Below the pieces are notes generated by a model. It was not told where the DNA came from and did not search any database. It saw nothing but the letters and a program-made list of their open reading frames with translations. DNA of 20,596 nt. Source: Candidatus Nanohalarchaeota archaeon. GTDB lineage: Archaea > EX4484-52. The stretch lies in the NCBI GenBank assembly GCA_003660905.1, contig QMVB01000010.1, forward strand, positions 1-20,596, in the 5' to 3' direction. This document shows, piece after piece, positions 1-7,805 of the stretch (positions are counted from its first letter, which is position 1; every line of letters starts with the position of its first letter). A program made the translations under genes and the position numbers.

Positions 1-18
1 CTTGTATTTTTTTTGCAT

Positions 19-92
19 CGCAACTAAACTGCAAAATTTCGCAAGTAGTTTAGTTTCGGCAAAAAGAAATTTGCTCCAAAAAAAGCAAAATT
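19..92 (-). repeat. Intergenic double stem-loop repeat, copy 1 (inverted)
   Basis: Seen in the sequence: a perfect 9-bp inverted repeat (AACTAAACT at 22-30, AGTTTAGTT at 47-55) encloses 16 nt, and a second weaker hairpin is formed by AATTTGCT (68-75) and AGCAAAATT (84-92). Read on the minus strand, the 38 nt from 56 to 19 align without gaps to 6671-6708, 6715-6752 and 8855-8892, and the flanking 20 nt align without gaps to copy 3. The element lies upstream of the large gene at 239 but in the opposite orientation to copies 2 and 3. Function unknown. Confidence 0.75.
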
Positions 93-207
93 CTTTTCTG
101 TTATTTATGTGTTATGCTATAATCATTCTTATACTTATAAGTTAGGTGAACTTAATCTATTTGAAACTCAACCGATAACAGGTAAAAAACAATTATTGGA
201 ACAATAA

Positions 208-217
208 TATATAAATA
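208..217 (+). promoter_or_regulatory. TATA box of the large multidomain gene
   Basis: TATATAAATA is centred about 27 nt upstream of the ATG at 239, the spacing expected for a leaderless archaeal transcript. No Shine-Dalgarno sequence is seen before the ATG. Confidence 0.6.
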
Positions 218-238
218 AACCAACATATATAATTAACT

Positions 239-3200
239 ATGAAAAATGAAAAAGAGCGGAAAGCAAGAATTAAAAATATCTTAAAAGAGCTTGATGAAGC
301 AAGAAAAGAATACAGGGGACTGAAAGAAGAGTATAATGCTTTGCCGGACAATGTAAAGATGCAGGAGGATTTAGAAGAATTCAAGGAATTTGAGGCGAAA
401 ATTGATGAGGACATTAAAGAAGCGAAGAAGATTGTAAACTATGAGGAACGTTCTAATGTATTAGGATATATTGGAAATATCGTAAGGAGAGATATAAAAC
501 GGGCAGAAGATTTATTAACAAGAAAGCAATCGAGAAAAGAAACTACAGATCCTAATAAAATTAGTGAACCAGAAACTCCTGCTCCGGGGATTTCAGCAGG
601 AGAAGGAAAAGGTATTTCTGATGAAAAAAGGCAAAAGATAAGAACTCAAAGGCAGGAATTGCGGGAGGGAAATGAAGAAGCGAAAGAGACTGCTCCTTCA
701 ATGCTTGCAAGGTTGTTTGATAGTGGGCGGGCTTTGAAGAAAGAGGCGTCTGATTATGATGTAAAAGTCAAGAAATGGAAGGAAATTAAAAACAATTGTG
801 TTGAATATATTTTTGAATACAAAAATACAGGAGAATTTGCAGGAAAAATTGTGCTTTATAAACCATATTTTCAATATTTTGACTATTCCCTGAAAAATTT
901 TGTAGGAGAGAAGGGAAAGAGATTTTTGGAAGAGATGACAAATATCCGAGATAAAAATCAACAATTTGCAGGAGAAACATCACTGCCTATGATTAAAGAA
1001 TGGCAAGATTCAAAAAAACGAATCCATAGCCAGAGTATTCCGACACGGCTTACAATCAACCCAATAACTGGTGGGTATCGGCGACTTACGTTCATGTATT
1101 CTGTAAATATTAATGGAGAGCGTTTTTGGCCTAATGTCAAATTTCCGGGAGACATTCCTATTAAAAAAAGATTGCATCTGGCAGATTTCTACACTACAAT
1201 TTTTCTTATGGAAAAATACAATGAAAAAATGTTTCCCTCTATAATGTGCGTAGAACTTCCAAAAGGAAAATACAACTTCTACAATACGCCAAGAATATAT
1301 GATAAATACACTGATGAAAATCCAAGATTAATATTTTTTTTTACTCCTGAAGGCAGAAGAATGGTGGATTTCTCTGTGCAAGAAAGCCAAAGAGAAAGGT
1401 ATATAGAAAGAGAATATATAGATAAAATAACATCAAAAACAGGTCTTTCTTTTGAGATGATAATTGAAAGGATTGCAAAAGACCCTTTTAGATTTTTGGC
1501 GCATTGCCACATGAATGAAATATATCTGAGTATGTGGGGAACCGATGCACACTACGGTAATTTTTTTTTATCAGAAAAGGGAGAGGTATACAATGTATCA
1601 GATATTGGTCGTAAAAGACATACAAGCAATATAAGAGTAAAGATAAAAGAGGATATTAAATTTTTAGTCAGATATGAATCATTGCGAACTATACTCAGAC
1701 ATTTAAAAATTTCGGAAGAAGACATTAAGGAAAAATATATCCCTATGGCCTTAAACACCTATTTGGAAACGCTGGAAAAAGAGGGTGCAAAAAAATTAAG
1801 ATCTTTGTTTAGCGATAAGGAAGCATTATTGGGGTTTAGCAAAGATGAATTAGATATATTAAGACAAGAAAAAAAAGAAGTTAAACAAGAAACCAAGAAA
1901 GAAATATTTGGTTTTTTGAAGCAAAATATAGAGCAGTTAAATCTTGATGAAAATGAAAAACATCAATGGCTTGAATATTATGGAGGAAAAATAAAAGAAA
2001 CAGATAAAAAATGGTCTCTGTATGTTATCAAAGATAAAATTATAGATAGATTTCAAAACAATGAATTCAAAGAAGAAGACCTGAAAAAAGTTCTTCCTGA
2101 AATGGAAGAGAGAAATAAGATGCAAAAAATAAAAAAAGAAATATACGCCTCTTCAAAACAAAAACTAGAGCAGTTAAATCTTGATGAAAATGAAAAACAT
2201 CAATGGTTGAGCCATTACAAGGATAAATTAAAAGAGGCAAAGAATAGAGAAGATATTGATAAAATTGAAGAAGAGATGAAGAAACGATTTGAAACAAGAA
2301 AAATTCTCAAACAAGATTTAGAAGAAACGATTAGTAAATGGAAAAGTGGAAAAAGAAAAGGAGAGCTGGAAGAAGAATTTGGAGAAGAAGAACCAACACC
2401 AACAGAACCGATTCCCGGACCTACACCAATAACAGGCAAAAAACCACGATTTGAAGTAACCATCGTAACTGACACAGGAAGAGTTGACATAAATGAAGAA
2501 GCACAATATAATATAAAAATAAAGGAACGAAGCGGAATAGACCAGAACATTGGATTGAAATGCTGGTCAGAAAATCCAATAGATGAACTGAAATTGGAAC
2601 GGGAAAAGATTACTGTCCCGGCACATAAAGCGGTTATCGTTACTTTAACTGCGAAAAACAGCGCTGAATTAAAAACATATGTTTTTGTCAAAGGAATAAA
2701 TGAACAGGGATTTGAAGATCAAAGCGATGCTGTACTGGAAGTTTACAAGAGAGAAAGACCAACAAAAGAACCAGAACCTTCTCCTTCGATTGGGCTCATC
2801 GATACCCATCTTGTCTGCAAGGATCAGAAGGCAATGGAAAATACAGATTATGCATGGTTCGTGGATCTTTATGACAAAGAATACAATAAACTGGATGGAA
2901 AAGAGATAGTTTTCAGTAAAGAAGGTATCTCGATAGGCTCTAATACAACTAAAAACGGTCGCGCATTTGTTTCTGTCAGGACAGGCTCATCTGGAGAGAA
3001 GTACAGGATAAAAGTGTATTTTGGCGGAGATGATAAGTATAATCCATCTCATTGCGAAGCTGAGTTGACAGTTAGAGGGAAAATGCAGCCAACACAAAAA
3101 CCAACACCGACAGGACCCAAACCCATACCGACAACAGGAAAAAAACCAACAAAAATAACCTGCTATGACAAAACAACACAAATCAATGTCCCTATTGAAT

Positions 3201-4657
3201 TAGGAGCATATCTTTGCGATAAGAACGATGCTCCTTTAGAGGGGAAGACAATAAAATTTTCAGTTGCAGGAAAAAGCGTTGATCCTCCTGTGCAGACAGA
3301 TTTAAACGGCGAAGCAAGCATCAGTGTTGCTCCTCCTGCAGCAGGTTCATTTAAAATAAAAGCAGATTTTGCAGGAGACATTGAATTTGATGCCTCTTCA
3401 GGCATAGCTGTATTGACAGTGACAGAAGAATCGGTTCCTTCCGGACCAACACCAACAGGACCAACCCCTGCACCAGCTACGCCCGAAACAAAGATAAAAA
3501 AATACAACGCAGACATAATCGTAAAGCCATATAACATCCCGCAGGGACAAAAGACAAATATTTCCATTGAACTAAAAAAAATATATCCTATGGACAAGAG
3601 CGGGCTGAAATATGAACTGCAAAAAAATGAGATATATTATCTGCTCATAAGAGGAAACAAAGATATTTATTCAATTGATGCAAATGGAGCGACCGTTGAT
3701 GTCGGCAAAAAAATACTCTGCCATATTAGAAGAGGTCTTCTTGAAACAATAATTAAGCCCTCAGAAGATGCTGTCATTGGCAGCAGGAGTTTCATAGTAT
3801 TTTCAAAAAAGAAATCAGGAGAAAGGTCTGCTCTTATATATCCGAGAAAAAACTGCTTTAAAGTTGTCGAGGCAAAAAAAGAAGGCATAATCTCCCATGA
3901 GGTTCATGTGATTGCAGAAGCTATTCATGCAATAGGGACACCTCATGAAAAAAAGCACGAGGAAAAGAAGATTGAATTTGCTGTTTTCCCTAATCGCATA
4001 TATAAAAGCGCAGAAGACAAACAGAAAGAAATAATACTCATAGAATTGTTTAATGTGCCGGAAAAATTGAGAGACAAAATTTACATAAAAGAAATGGCAT
4101 TTGACGATTATAAAGACAAAAGCCACATCCAGCTAGTTGATACGACAGTAGAAAAGAGAGGGGATGCTATATTCCAGGCAATTCTTTCAATTGATTTTGA
4201 GACAAAAATCGGTCATCCTCTAACAGAGCTTGTTCTGGGCATAAAAGACAACGATGAAAAAGAAATAAGGATTTCGAAAAAAGATGCAATCGAAATATTT
4301 AATCCAGAGGCAATAGCGAAGGAAAAGGAAGTTCCGAGAGGAGAAGAGATGTGGGTGGAACTGGAATTAAAGGGAATGAAAATAGACAAGAACAAAAAAT
4401 ATGATTTTATATTTAAGCCTTCTTCAAAAATAGATATAAAAAACCACAATCAGGATGAATCTGCTGAAATTGGAATAAAGGTGCTCGATGCAGAACTGCT
4501 TGGAACAAAAAGAATAAAACTCATGATTTTTGTCCCGGAAGATGAACTGCTGGGCTCTTATGACCTGGAAATCGCAGAAGTCGTTGACGAATATAAAGAA
4601 AAAAAGGGATTTAGAAATCTAATGGATAGAATAGATGATGCCTCAAGAAGTGCCTAA
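239..4657 (+). CDS. Giant multidomain protein: kinase-like core, helical repeats and Ig-like domains
   Basis: I do not recognise this 1472-residue protein as a named family. Visible layout: a charged coiled-coil N-terminus (about 1-150); a mixed alpha/beta region (about 180-520) containing D-A-H-Y-G-N (436-441) and, 14 residues later, D-I-G (455-457), the spacing and form of the catalytic loop and metal-binding DFG of protein-kinase-like or aminoglycoside-phosphotransferase-like enzymes; two helical modules (about 553-690) sharing the stretch from EQLNLDENEK to HQWL; three beta domains (about 736-836, 850-946, 970-1062), the last two ending in the F-x-G-D...LTV pattern of Ig-like folds; Pro/Thr-rich linkers near 719-736, 948-970 and 1066-1085; and a beta-rich C-terminal region. 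There is no signal peptide or membrane segment, so the Ig-like domains appear to be cytosolic unless export is unconventional. The ATG is supported by the TATA box at 208-217. Kinase activity is inference; confidence refers to the gene being real. Confidence 0.9.
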   Translation: MKNEKERKARIKNILKELDEARKEYRGLKEEYNALPDNVKMQEDLEEFKEFEAKIDEDIKEAKKIVNYEERSNVLGYIGNIVRRDIKRAEDLLTRKQSRKETTDPNKISEPETPAPGISAGEGKGISDEKRQKIRTQRQELREGNEEAKETAPSMLARLFDSGRALKKEASDYDVKVKKWKEIKNNCVEYIFEYKNTGEFAGKIVLYKPYFQYFDYSLKNFVGEKGKRFLEEMTNIRDKNQQFAGETSLPMIKEWQDSKKRIHSQSIPTRLTINPITGGYRRLTFMYSVNINGERFWPNVKFPGDIPIKKRLHLADFYTTIFLMEKYNEKMFPSIMCVELPKGKYNFYNTPRIYDKYTDENPRLIFFFTPEGRRMVDFSVQESQRERYIEREYIDKITSKTGLSFEMIIERIAKDPFRFLAHCHMNEIYLSMWGTDAHYGNFFLSEKGEVYNVSDIGRKRHTSNIRVKIKEDIKFLVRYESLRTILRHLKISEEDIKEKYIPMALNTYLETLEKEGAKKLRSLFSDKEALLGFSKDELDILRQEKKEVKQETKKEIFGFLKQNIEQLNLDENEKHQWLEYYGGKIKETDKKWSLYVIKDKIIDRFQNNEFKEEDLKKVLPEMEERNKMQKIKKEIYASSKQKLEQLNLDENEKHQWLSHYKDKLKEAKNREDIDKIEEEMKKRFETRKILKQDLEETISKWKSGKRKGELEEEFGEEEPTPTEPIPGPTPITGKKPRFEVTIVTDTGRVDINEEAQYNIKIKERSGIDQNIGLKCWSENPIDELKLEREKITVPAHKAVIVTLTAKNSAELKTYVFVKGINEQGFEDQSDAVLEVYKRERPTKEPEPSPSIGLIDTHLVCKDQKAMENTDYAWFVDLYDKEYNKLDGKEIVFSKEGISIGSNTTKNGRAFVSVRTGSSGEKYRIKVYFGGDDKYNPSHCEAELTVRGKMQPTQKPTPTGPKPIPTTGKKPTKITCYDKTTQINVPIELGAYLCDKNDAPLEGKTIKFSVAGKSVDPPVQTDLNGEASISVAPPAAGSFKIKADFAGDIEFDASSGIAVLTVTEESVPSGPTPTGPTPAPATPETKIKKYNADIIVKPYNIPQGQKTNISIELKKIYPMDKSGLKYELQKNEIYYLLIRGNKDIYSIDANGATVDVGKKILCHIRRGLLETIIKPSEDAVIGSRSFIVFSKKKSGERSALIYPRKNCFKVVEAKKEGIISHEVHVIAEAIHAIGTPHEKKHEEKKIEFAVFPNRIYKSAEDKQKEIILIELFNVPEKLRDKIYIKEMAFDDYKDKSHIQLVDTTVEKRGDAIFQAILSIDFETKIGHPLTELVLGIKDNDEKEIRISKKDAIEIFNPEAIAKEKEVPRGEEMWVELELKGMKIDKNKKYDFIFKPSSKIDIKNHNQDESAEIGIKVLDAELLGTKRIKLMIFVPEDELLGSYDLEIAEVVDEYKEKKGFRNLMDRIDDASRSA
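1931..2206 (+). repeat. Pair of identical 39-nt direct repeats in the large gene
   Basis: Positions 1931-1969 and 2168-2206 are identical over 39 nt, 237 nt (79 codons) apart and in the same frame. Each encodes the start of a helical module with the motif EQLNLDENEKHQW. The surrounding module sequences have diverged clearly, so the core is either recently converted or strongly constrained at the nucleotide level. Confidence 0.85.
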
Positions 4658-4676
4658 AACAACAGTCTGCAATAAA

Positions 4677-5402
4677 TCATTCTTCTTCCATCAGATATTT
4701 TTTTATGACCCATGTTCTATTTATGTACTGGACAAGCTTTTTCTTTTTCAGATTTTTCATTATATGCTTTGCCGTTTTCAGGGGAATTTCGCACTCGATT
4801 GCAATTTCATTTATATCAATTACGCCGCGGTTGTTTTTGGCATAGGCAATTGTTTTTTTTGCCACCCATTGCATTAGTTCTTCCTCTTTTTTTCTGTTGC
4901 CGGAAAGATTGCGGTAAAGCTTTCCAATCAGGATAGGCATCAGATAAATCACAAAAAATATTATCATCAACGACAATGGATTGTAATTTATCTTTAGCAT
5001 CGTGTTCCCGGCAAAATCAATATATGCCCTGTTCTGAAAATAAAAATAGAGCAGGATATCAAATGGCAGCAGAAAAATCATCCCGGAAACAATCTGCCTG
5101 TCGATTGTGTGGTGCGTAGATACTGCAACGTTTTCCAATTCTGCAGAGAATGTTTTTATTACTGTATTTTTATTTTCATTGAAAAAATACATGATTTCGC
5201 ACATGATCAATATCAGGAGAATCACGCCGAAGAGAAGATAATTGTATTTTATAAATCCATAAGCGCAAAGGGCAAAGAGCATTATTAAGGCAATTCTCGT
5301 AAGCTTCATCAAAGTCCTGTTCTTTTCCCTGAAATAGAGGCTTGATGCAAAATACCCTATTATTAAATGAATCAGAGCCGCAAGCAAAACATCAATGTGC
5401 AT
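4677..5402 (-). CDS. Polytopic membrane protein with C-terminal winged-helix domain
   Basis: The 241-residue protein has about five hydrophobic segments (near residues 5-22, 37-52, 54-72, 103-124 and 143-163) and then a charged soluble region (about 170-241) with the pattern of a winged helix-turn-helix: an IDINEIAIECEIPLKTAKHI helix-turn-helix stretch followed by a basic helix and a short beta wing. The family is not recognised. Its start codon overlaps the end of the upstream AAA ATPase gene by 11 nt, so the two are almost certainly co-translated and probably work together. The winged helix could bind DNA as a membrane-tethered regulator, or act as a protein-docking module as winged helices do in ESCRT proteins; the sequence does not decide between these. 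It ends 19 nt from the convergent large gene. Confidence 0.85.
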   Translation of the reverse strand: MHIDVLLAALIHLIIGYFASSLYFREKNRTLMKLTRIALIMLFALCAYGFIKYNYLLFGVILLILIMCEIMYFFNENKNTVIKTFSAELENVAVSTHHTIDRQIVSGMIFLLPFDILLYFYFQNRAYIDFAGNTMLKINYNPLSLMIIFFVIYLMPILIGKLYRNLSGNRKKEEELMQWVAKKTIAYAKNNRGVIDINEIAIECEIPLKTAKHIMKNLKKKKLVQYINRTWVIKKYLMEEE

Positions 5403-6489
5403 AATTAAATACCTCTTTAAATATATCTTCCTGTTGCGCTTTTATAATTTGTGTTTTTGCTTTTGAAAACCACGACTCAAGAGACGATTTTCTTTTTTCA
5501 AGGGCTTCCATAAAGTCCCCTGTATTTGTCGGTCTTATGGATTTTCCTTCAAGCGCTTCCCTCAATGGAATGTTGACTGCATCATTAGCGAGAGCAACAA
5601 TATCTGCACCGCTAAAACCCACTGTCTTTTGCGCAATATAGTTCAAATTAAGATTGCGTGAGACAGGCGTTCCTTTCAGTTGGTGCGCTATAATCTGCTT
5701 TTGCGCTTTTTCATTCGGAGGACTGATAAATACAATCTCATCAAACCTTCCCGGGCGTCTCAGGGCAGTGTCTATTGTCCAGGGGGTATTTGTTGCTCCA
5801 AGGATAAGTATTTTGTTTTTCTTTGTGCCGACCCCGTCAATCTGGCTCAATATATGGTTTGTAAGCCTTTTTTCAAATGAAGAATCAGCATCATTTCTTT
5901 CTCCTCCAAGAGCATCCAGTTCATCGAAAAACAAGACAGATGGCTCTTTGGCGGCTCTTTTAAATATATCAGTAATGGTTTTTTCACTCTCCCCTACCCA
6001 TTTGCTTAAAATATCGCTTATCTTTATGTTGTAGAACACTGCTTTTGCCTCTTTTGCTGTGGCTTCTGCCAGCAAGGTCTTGCCGCACCCCGGCGGCCCC
6101 CAAAACAAGATGCCTCCTCCTGCCTTTTTTTTGTAGATTTTGTAGATGTCCGGGCGCTCAAAAGGAAGTATTATCTTCTCCCGTATCTTCCTCTTTGCCT
6201 CTTCAAGACCGAATATATCATCAAACCCGATTGCTATGTTCCTGTAGGGTTTTATGCTGTCATTCCCTGCCTGCTTTTTTGAGACCACCTGCTTTGATTT
6301 AAACGACTGCGCTTTTGTGAACAGATAATTTGCCATATCAAAATACATCTTGTTTTCCTGCTTTTTCGCATTATGAAGATAGCACTCTGATGCCTTTAGA
6401 TACAAAAGTCTTGCTTTTTTTGGATTATTCTTTTCGCAGCTAAGAGCAATTTTTACATATCCTCTTGCTTCTGCAATTGAGGCAATCAT
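5392..6489 (-). CDS. Vps4/katanin-type AAA ATPase with N-terminal MIT-like helices
   Basis: This 365-residue protein has a single AAA module. Walker A is GPPGCGKT (131-138), the aromatic pore-loop motif is KWVGES (163-168), Walker B is LFFDEL (186-191), sensor 1 is ATN (232-234), the arginine-finger box is RRPGRFD (244-250) and the sensor-2 region is GFSGADI (291-297). Residues 1-65 are predicted helical with tetratricopeptide/MIT-like spacing, as in Vps4, spastin and archaeal CdvC. Members of that group disassemble membrane-associated polymers by threading C-terminal tails. No ESCRT-III (CdvB) gene is in the window; the overlapping downstream gene instead encodes a membrane protein with a winged helix. 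A proteasome-like or other AAA role is possible. The start is supported by a TATA box about 25 nt upstream. Confidence 0.9.
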   Translation of the reverse strand: MIASIAEARGYVKIALSCEKNNPKKARLLYLKASECYLHNAKKQENKMYFDMANYLFTKAQSFKSKQVVSKKQAGNDSIKPYRNIAIGFDDIFGLEEAKRKIREKIILPFERPDIYKIYKKKAGGGILFWGPPGCGKTLLAEATAKEAKAVFYNIKISDILSKWVGESEKTITDIFKRAAKEPSVLFFDELDALGGERNDADSSFEKRLTNHILSQIDGVGTKKNKILILGATNTPWTIDTALRRPGRFDEIVFISPPNEKAQKQIIAHQLKGTPVSRNLNLNYIAQKTVGFSGADIVALANDAVNIPLREALEGKSIRPTNTGDFMEALEKRKSSLESWFSKAKTQIIKAQQEDIFKEVFNYAH

Positions 6490-6508
6490 AGAATAATATG
6501 GAGTTAAG

Positions 6509-6518
6509 ATTTATAAAA
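6509..6518 (-). promoter_or_regulatory. TATA box of the AAA ATPase operon
   Basis: On the minus strand TTTATAAA is centred about 25 nt before the ATG at 6489, consistent with a leaderless transcript reading the ATPase and the membrane protein together. Confidence 0.55.
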
Positions 6519-6542
6519 TATAATGCGATTGAAATAATAAGC

Positions 6543-6752
6543 AGGAAAATAATTTTGCTGATCGATATAATGTATAAGATAGAGCAAAATTCTTTACAGA
6601 AAAAATCCTTCGAATTTCGTGAAAATATCAGAGATTTTCTGCGTCTCCACCGGCGTTGTAGATTGTGTCGAAGCTAAACTTCTTGCGAAATATTACAGTT
6701 TAATTGCGATGCCGAAAATAAACTTCCCTGTGAAATACAGAGTTGATTTACA
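6543..6752 (+). repeat. Intergenic stem-loop repeat, copy 2 (expanded)
   Basis: The first 54 nt (6543-6596) align without gaps to 8796-8849 with 7 mismatches, beginning with an identical AGGAAAATAATTTTGCTGAT. They contain the outer hairpin AATTTTGCT (6551-6559) / AGCAAAATT (6583-6591). Three further stem-loops follow: CAGAAAAAATC/GATTTTCTG (6597-6641), a 38-nt unit at 6671-6708 and another at 6715-6752. The last unit ends directly before the start codon of the threonine synthase remnant. This copy lies between divergently oriented genes. Confidence 0.75.
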
Positions 6753-7549
6753 ATGGAAAAAATAAGTAAAATTACATATTACAGCACTAATTTAAACGCT
6801 CCTGAAGTGGACTTCCCGACAGCTTTGCTCAAAGGTCTTGCCCCTCCCCGACAAGGGGCTTTACATGCCAAAAATCATTCCTGCCATGGACATGGAAAAG
6901 ATAAAGTCAATGAAAGGGATGACTTGCCCGCAAATAGCAAATCTTGTTGCAGGAAAATTTCTCTCTAATGTTATAGACAAAGAATCGCTCAGGGCAATTA
7001 CAGAAGATGCATATAATTATGATGTCCCTTTGGAAAAAGTAAATAAAAACACTTATTTGATACGGCTTGACAGGGACAGACAGCTTCATTTAAGGATTTT
7101 GCTGCAAGGATGATGGCGCGGGTTGTCTGGTATTTTGGGAAAAAGCAAAACAGGAATCTTATGATTTTGACTGCGACTTCAGGTGACACAGGCAGTGCTG
7201 TTGCGCAGTCATTTTACGGTCTTGACAATATAAAAGCGGTTGTGCTTTTCCCCAAAGACAAGGTATCTGCAAGACAAAGAAAGCAGATGACAACCCTCGG
7301 GAAAAACATGACAACAATTGCAGTTGACGGAAAATTTGACGACTGCCAGAAAAGGGCAAAAGAGGCATTTTTAGGTCCTGCTCTTAAAAGCATGAACTTA
7401 AGTTCAGCAAATTCAATAAACATAGGGCGGCTTATCCCTAGACCATTTATTATTTCTGTGCATATTCAAGGATTGCCGCCAATGAAGAAAAACTGCTTTT
7501 CTCAGTGCTGTCAGGGAATTTCGGCGATTTAATGGGCGGGCTTTTTGCC
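6753..7549 (+). pseudogene. thrC: Threonine synthase pseudogene, three frameshifts and 3' truncation
   Basis: Threonine synthase makes threonine from O-phosphohomoserine using PLP. The decay is readable in four successive frames. Frame A starts at ATG 6753 with ITYYSTNLNAPEVDF. After an indel in the C-rich run near 6841-6850, frame B gives PDKGLYMPKIIP and the helical N-domain. After a one-base loss near 7075, frame C gives TASFKDFAARMM, including the PLP-lysine codon at 7092-7094, then ILTATSGDTGSAVA and SANSINIGRLIP. After another one-base loss near 7440, frame D gives IYYFCAYSRIAA and FSVLSGNFGDLMGGLFA. Homology stops at the Gly-Leu-Phe-Ala codons, where a uvrD-derived sequence begins, so roughly the last 40% of the usual protein is missing. 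Sequencing error could explain one frameshift but not three plus the chimeric junction. Confidence 0.85.
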
Positions 7550-7684
7550 CGAGTAAGTCAGGTACAAAATTTCTTTTGCCCGGCTTATAGCAACATAGAA
7601 CAATCGCCTTTCTTCTTCTTTGTTATATTCCTCAACCTTTATCATATCAACTACCGGATGCTCGGTGCCTTTGCATGAAAAATA
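7538..7684 (-). pseudogene. Fragment of a UvrD-type helicase gene (duplicate of 14746-14894)
   Basis: These 147 nt match 14746-14894 inside the intact helicase gene in the same orientation, with six substitutions, all transitions, and one 3-nt deletion in a TTC run. Read on the minus strand the copy keeps an open frame through helicase motif VI (EEERRLFYVA, then I for M, SRAKEILYLTYSGKKP). Four of the six changes alter a residue (P to S, V to I, D to N, M to I). The 3' part of the threonine synthase remnant and this copy share GGGCTTTTTGCC (7538-7549), a 12-nt microhomology that is native to both parents. The fragment is non-functional; it marks an illegitimate recombination or the remnant of a second helicase gene. 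Confidence 0.88.
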
Positions 7685-7804
7685 ATTGCCGGGCTCTGCG
7701 CCCATCGCCTTGAAGAATTAATCAACCCTAAAAGAAAAGCGATAAGACCTGCATTTAAGGCAATCTGTCAAAAGAAAAAATATGCGCCTATAGATAAAAG
7801 ATAA
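7685..7804 (+). pseudogene. C-terminal fragment resembling citrate synthase
   Basis: A 39-codon open stretch ending at TAA 7802-7804 reads IAGLCAHRLEELINPK, then IRPAFK, then KKYAPIDKR and stop. This resembles the end of citrate/2-methylcitrate synthases, where an A-H-x-x-E-Q helix is followed by I-R-P, a Tyr-containing stretch and a K-[FY]-[VA]-P-[IL] x-x-R tail. There is no start codon or upstream citrate synthase sequence; the fragment begins directly at the end of the uvrD-like piece. It ends 1 nt before the convergent dph2 stop. The family assignment rests on a short motif and is moderate. Confidence 0.5.
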
Positions 7805-7805
7805 A

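Noticed and set aside
109..207. Short frame in the leader (GTG at 109) ending PITGKKQLLEQ, whose 172-191 segment matches 2426-2445 (17 of 20 nt), the PITGKK linker of the large protein.
   Set aside because: Only about 32 codons, overlaps the TATA box of the large gene, and the match is short. It may be a paralogue remnant, but there is too little sequence to support that.
2215..2691. Long antisense frames under the large gene and elsewhere (for example 2215-2691 minus, 3163-3597 minus, 5654-6034 plus).
   Set aside because: They lie fully inside well-supported genes on the other strand, have low-complexity compositions rich in Ser, Phe and Cys, and show no domain signatures or promoters.
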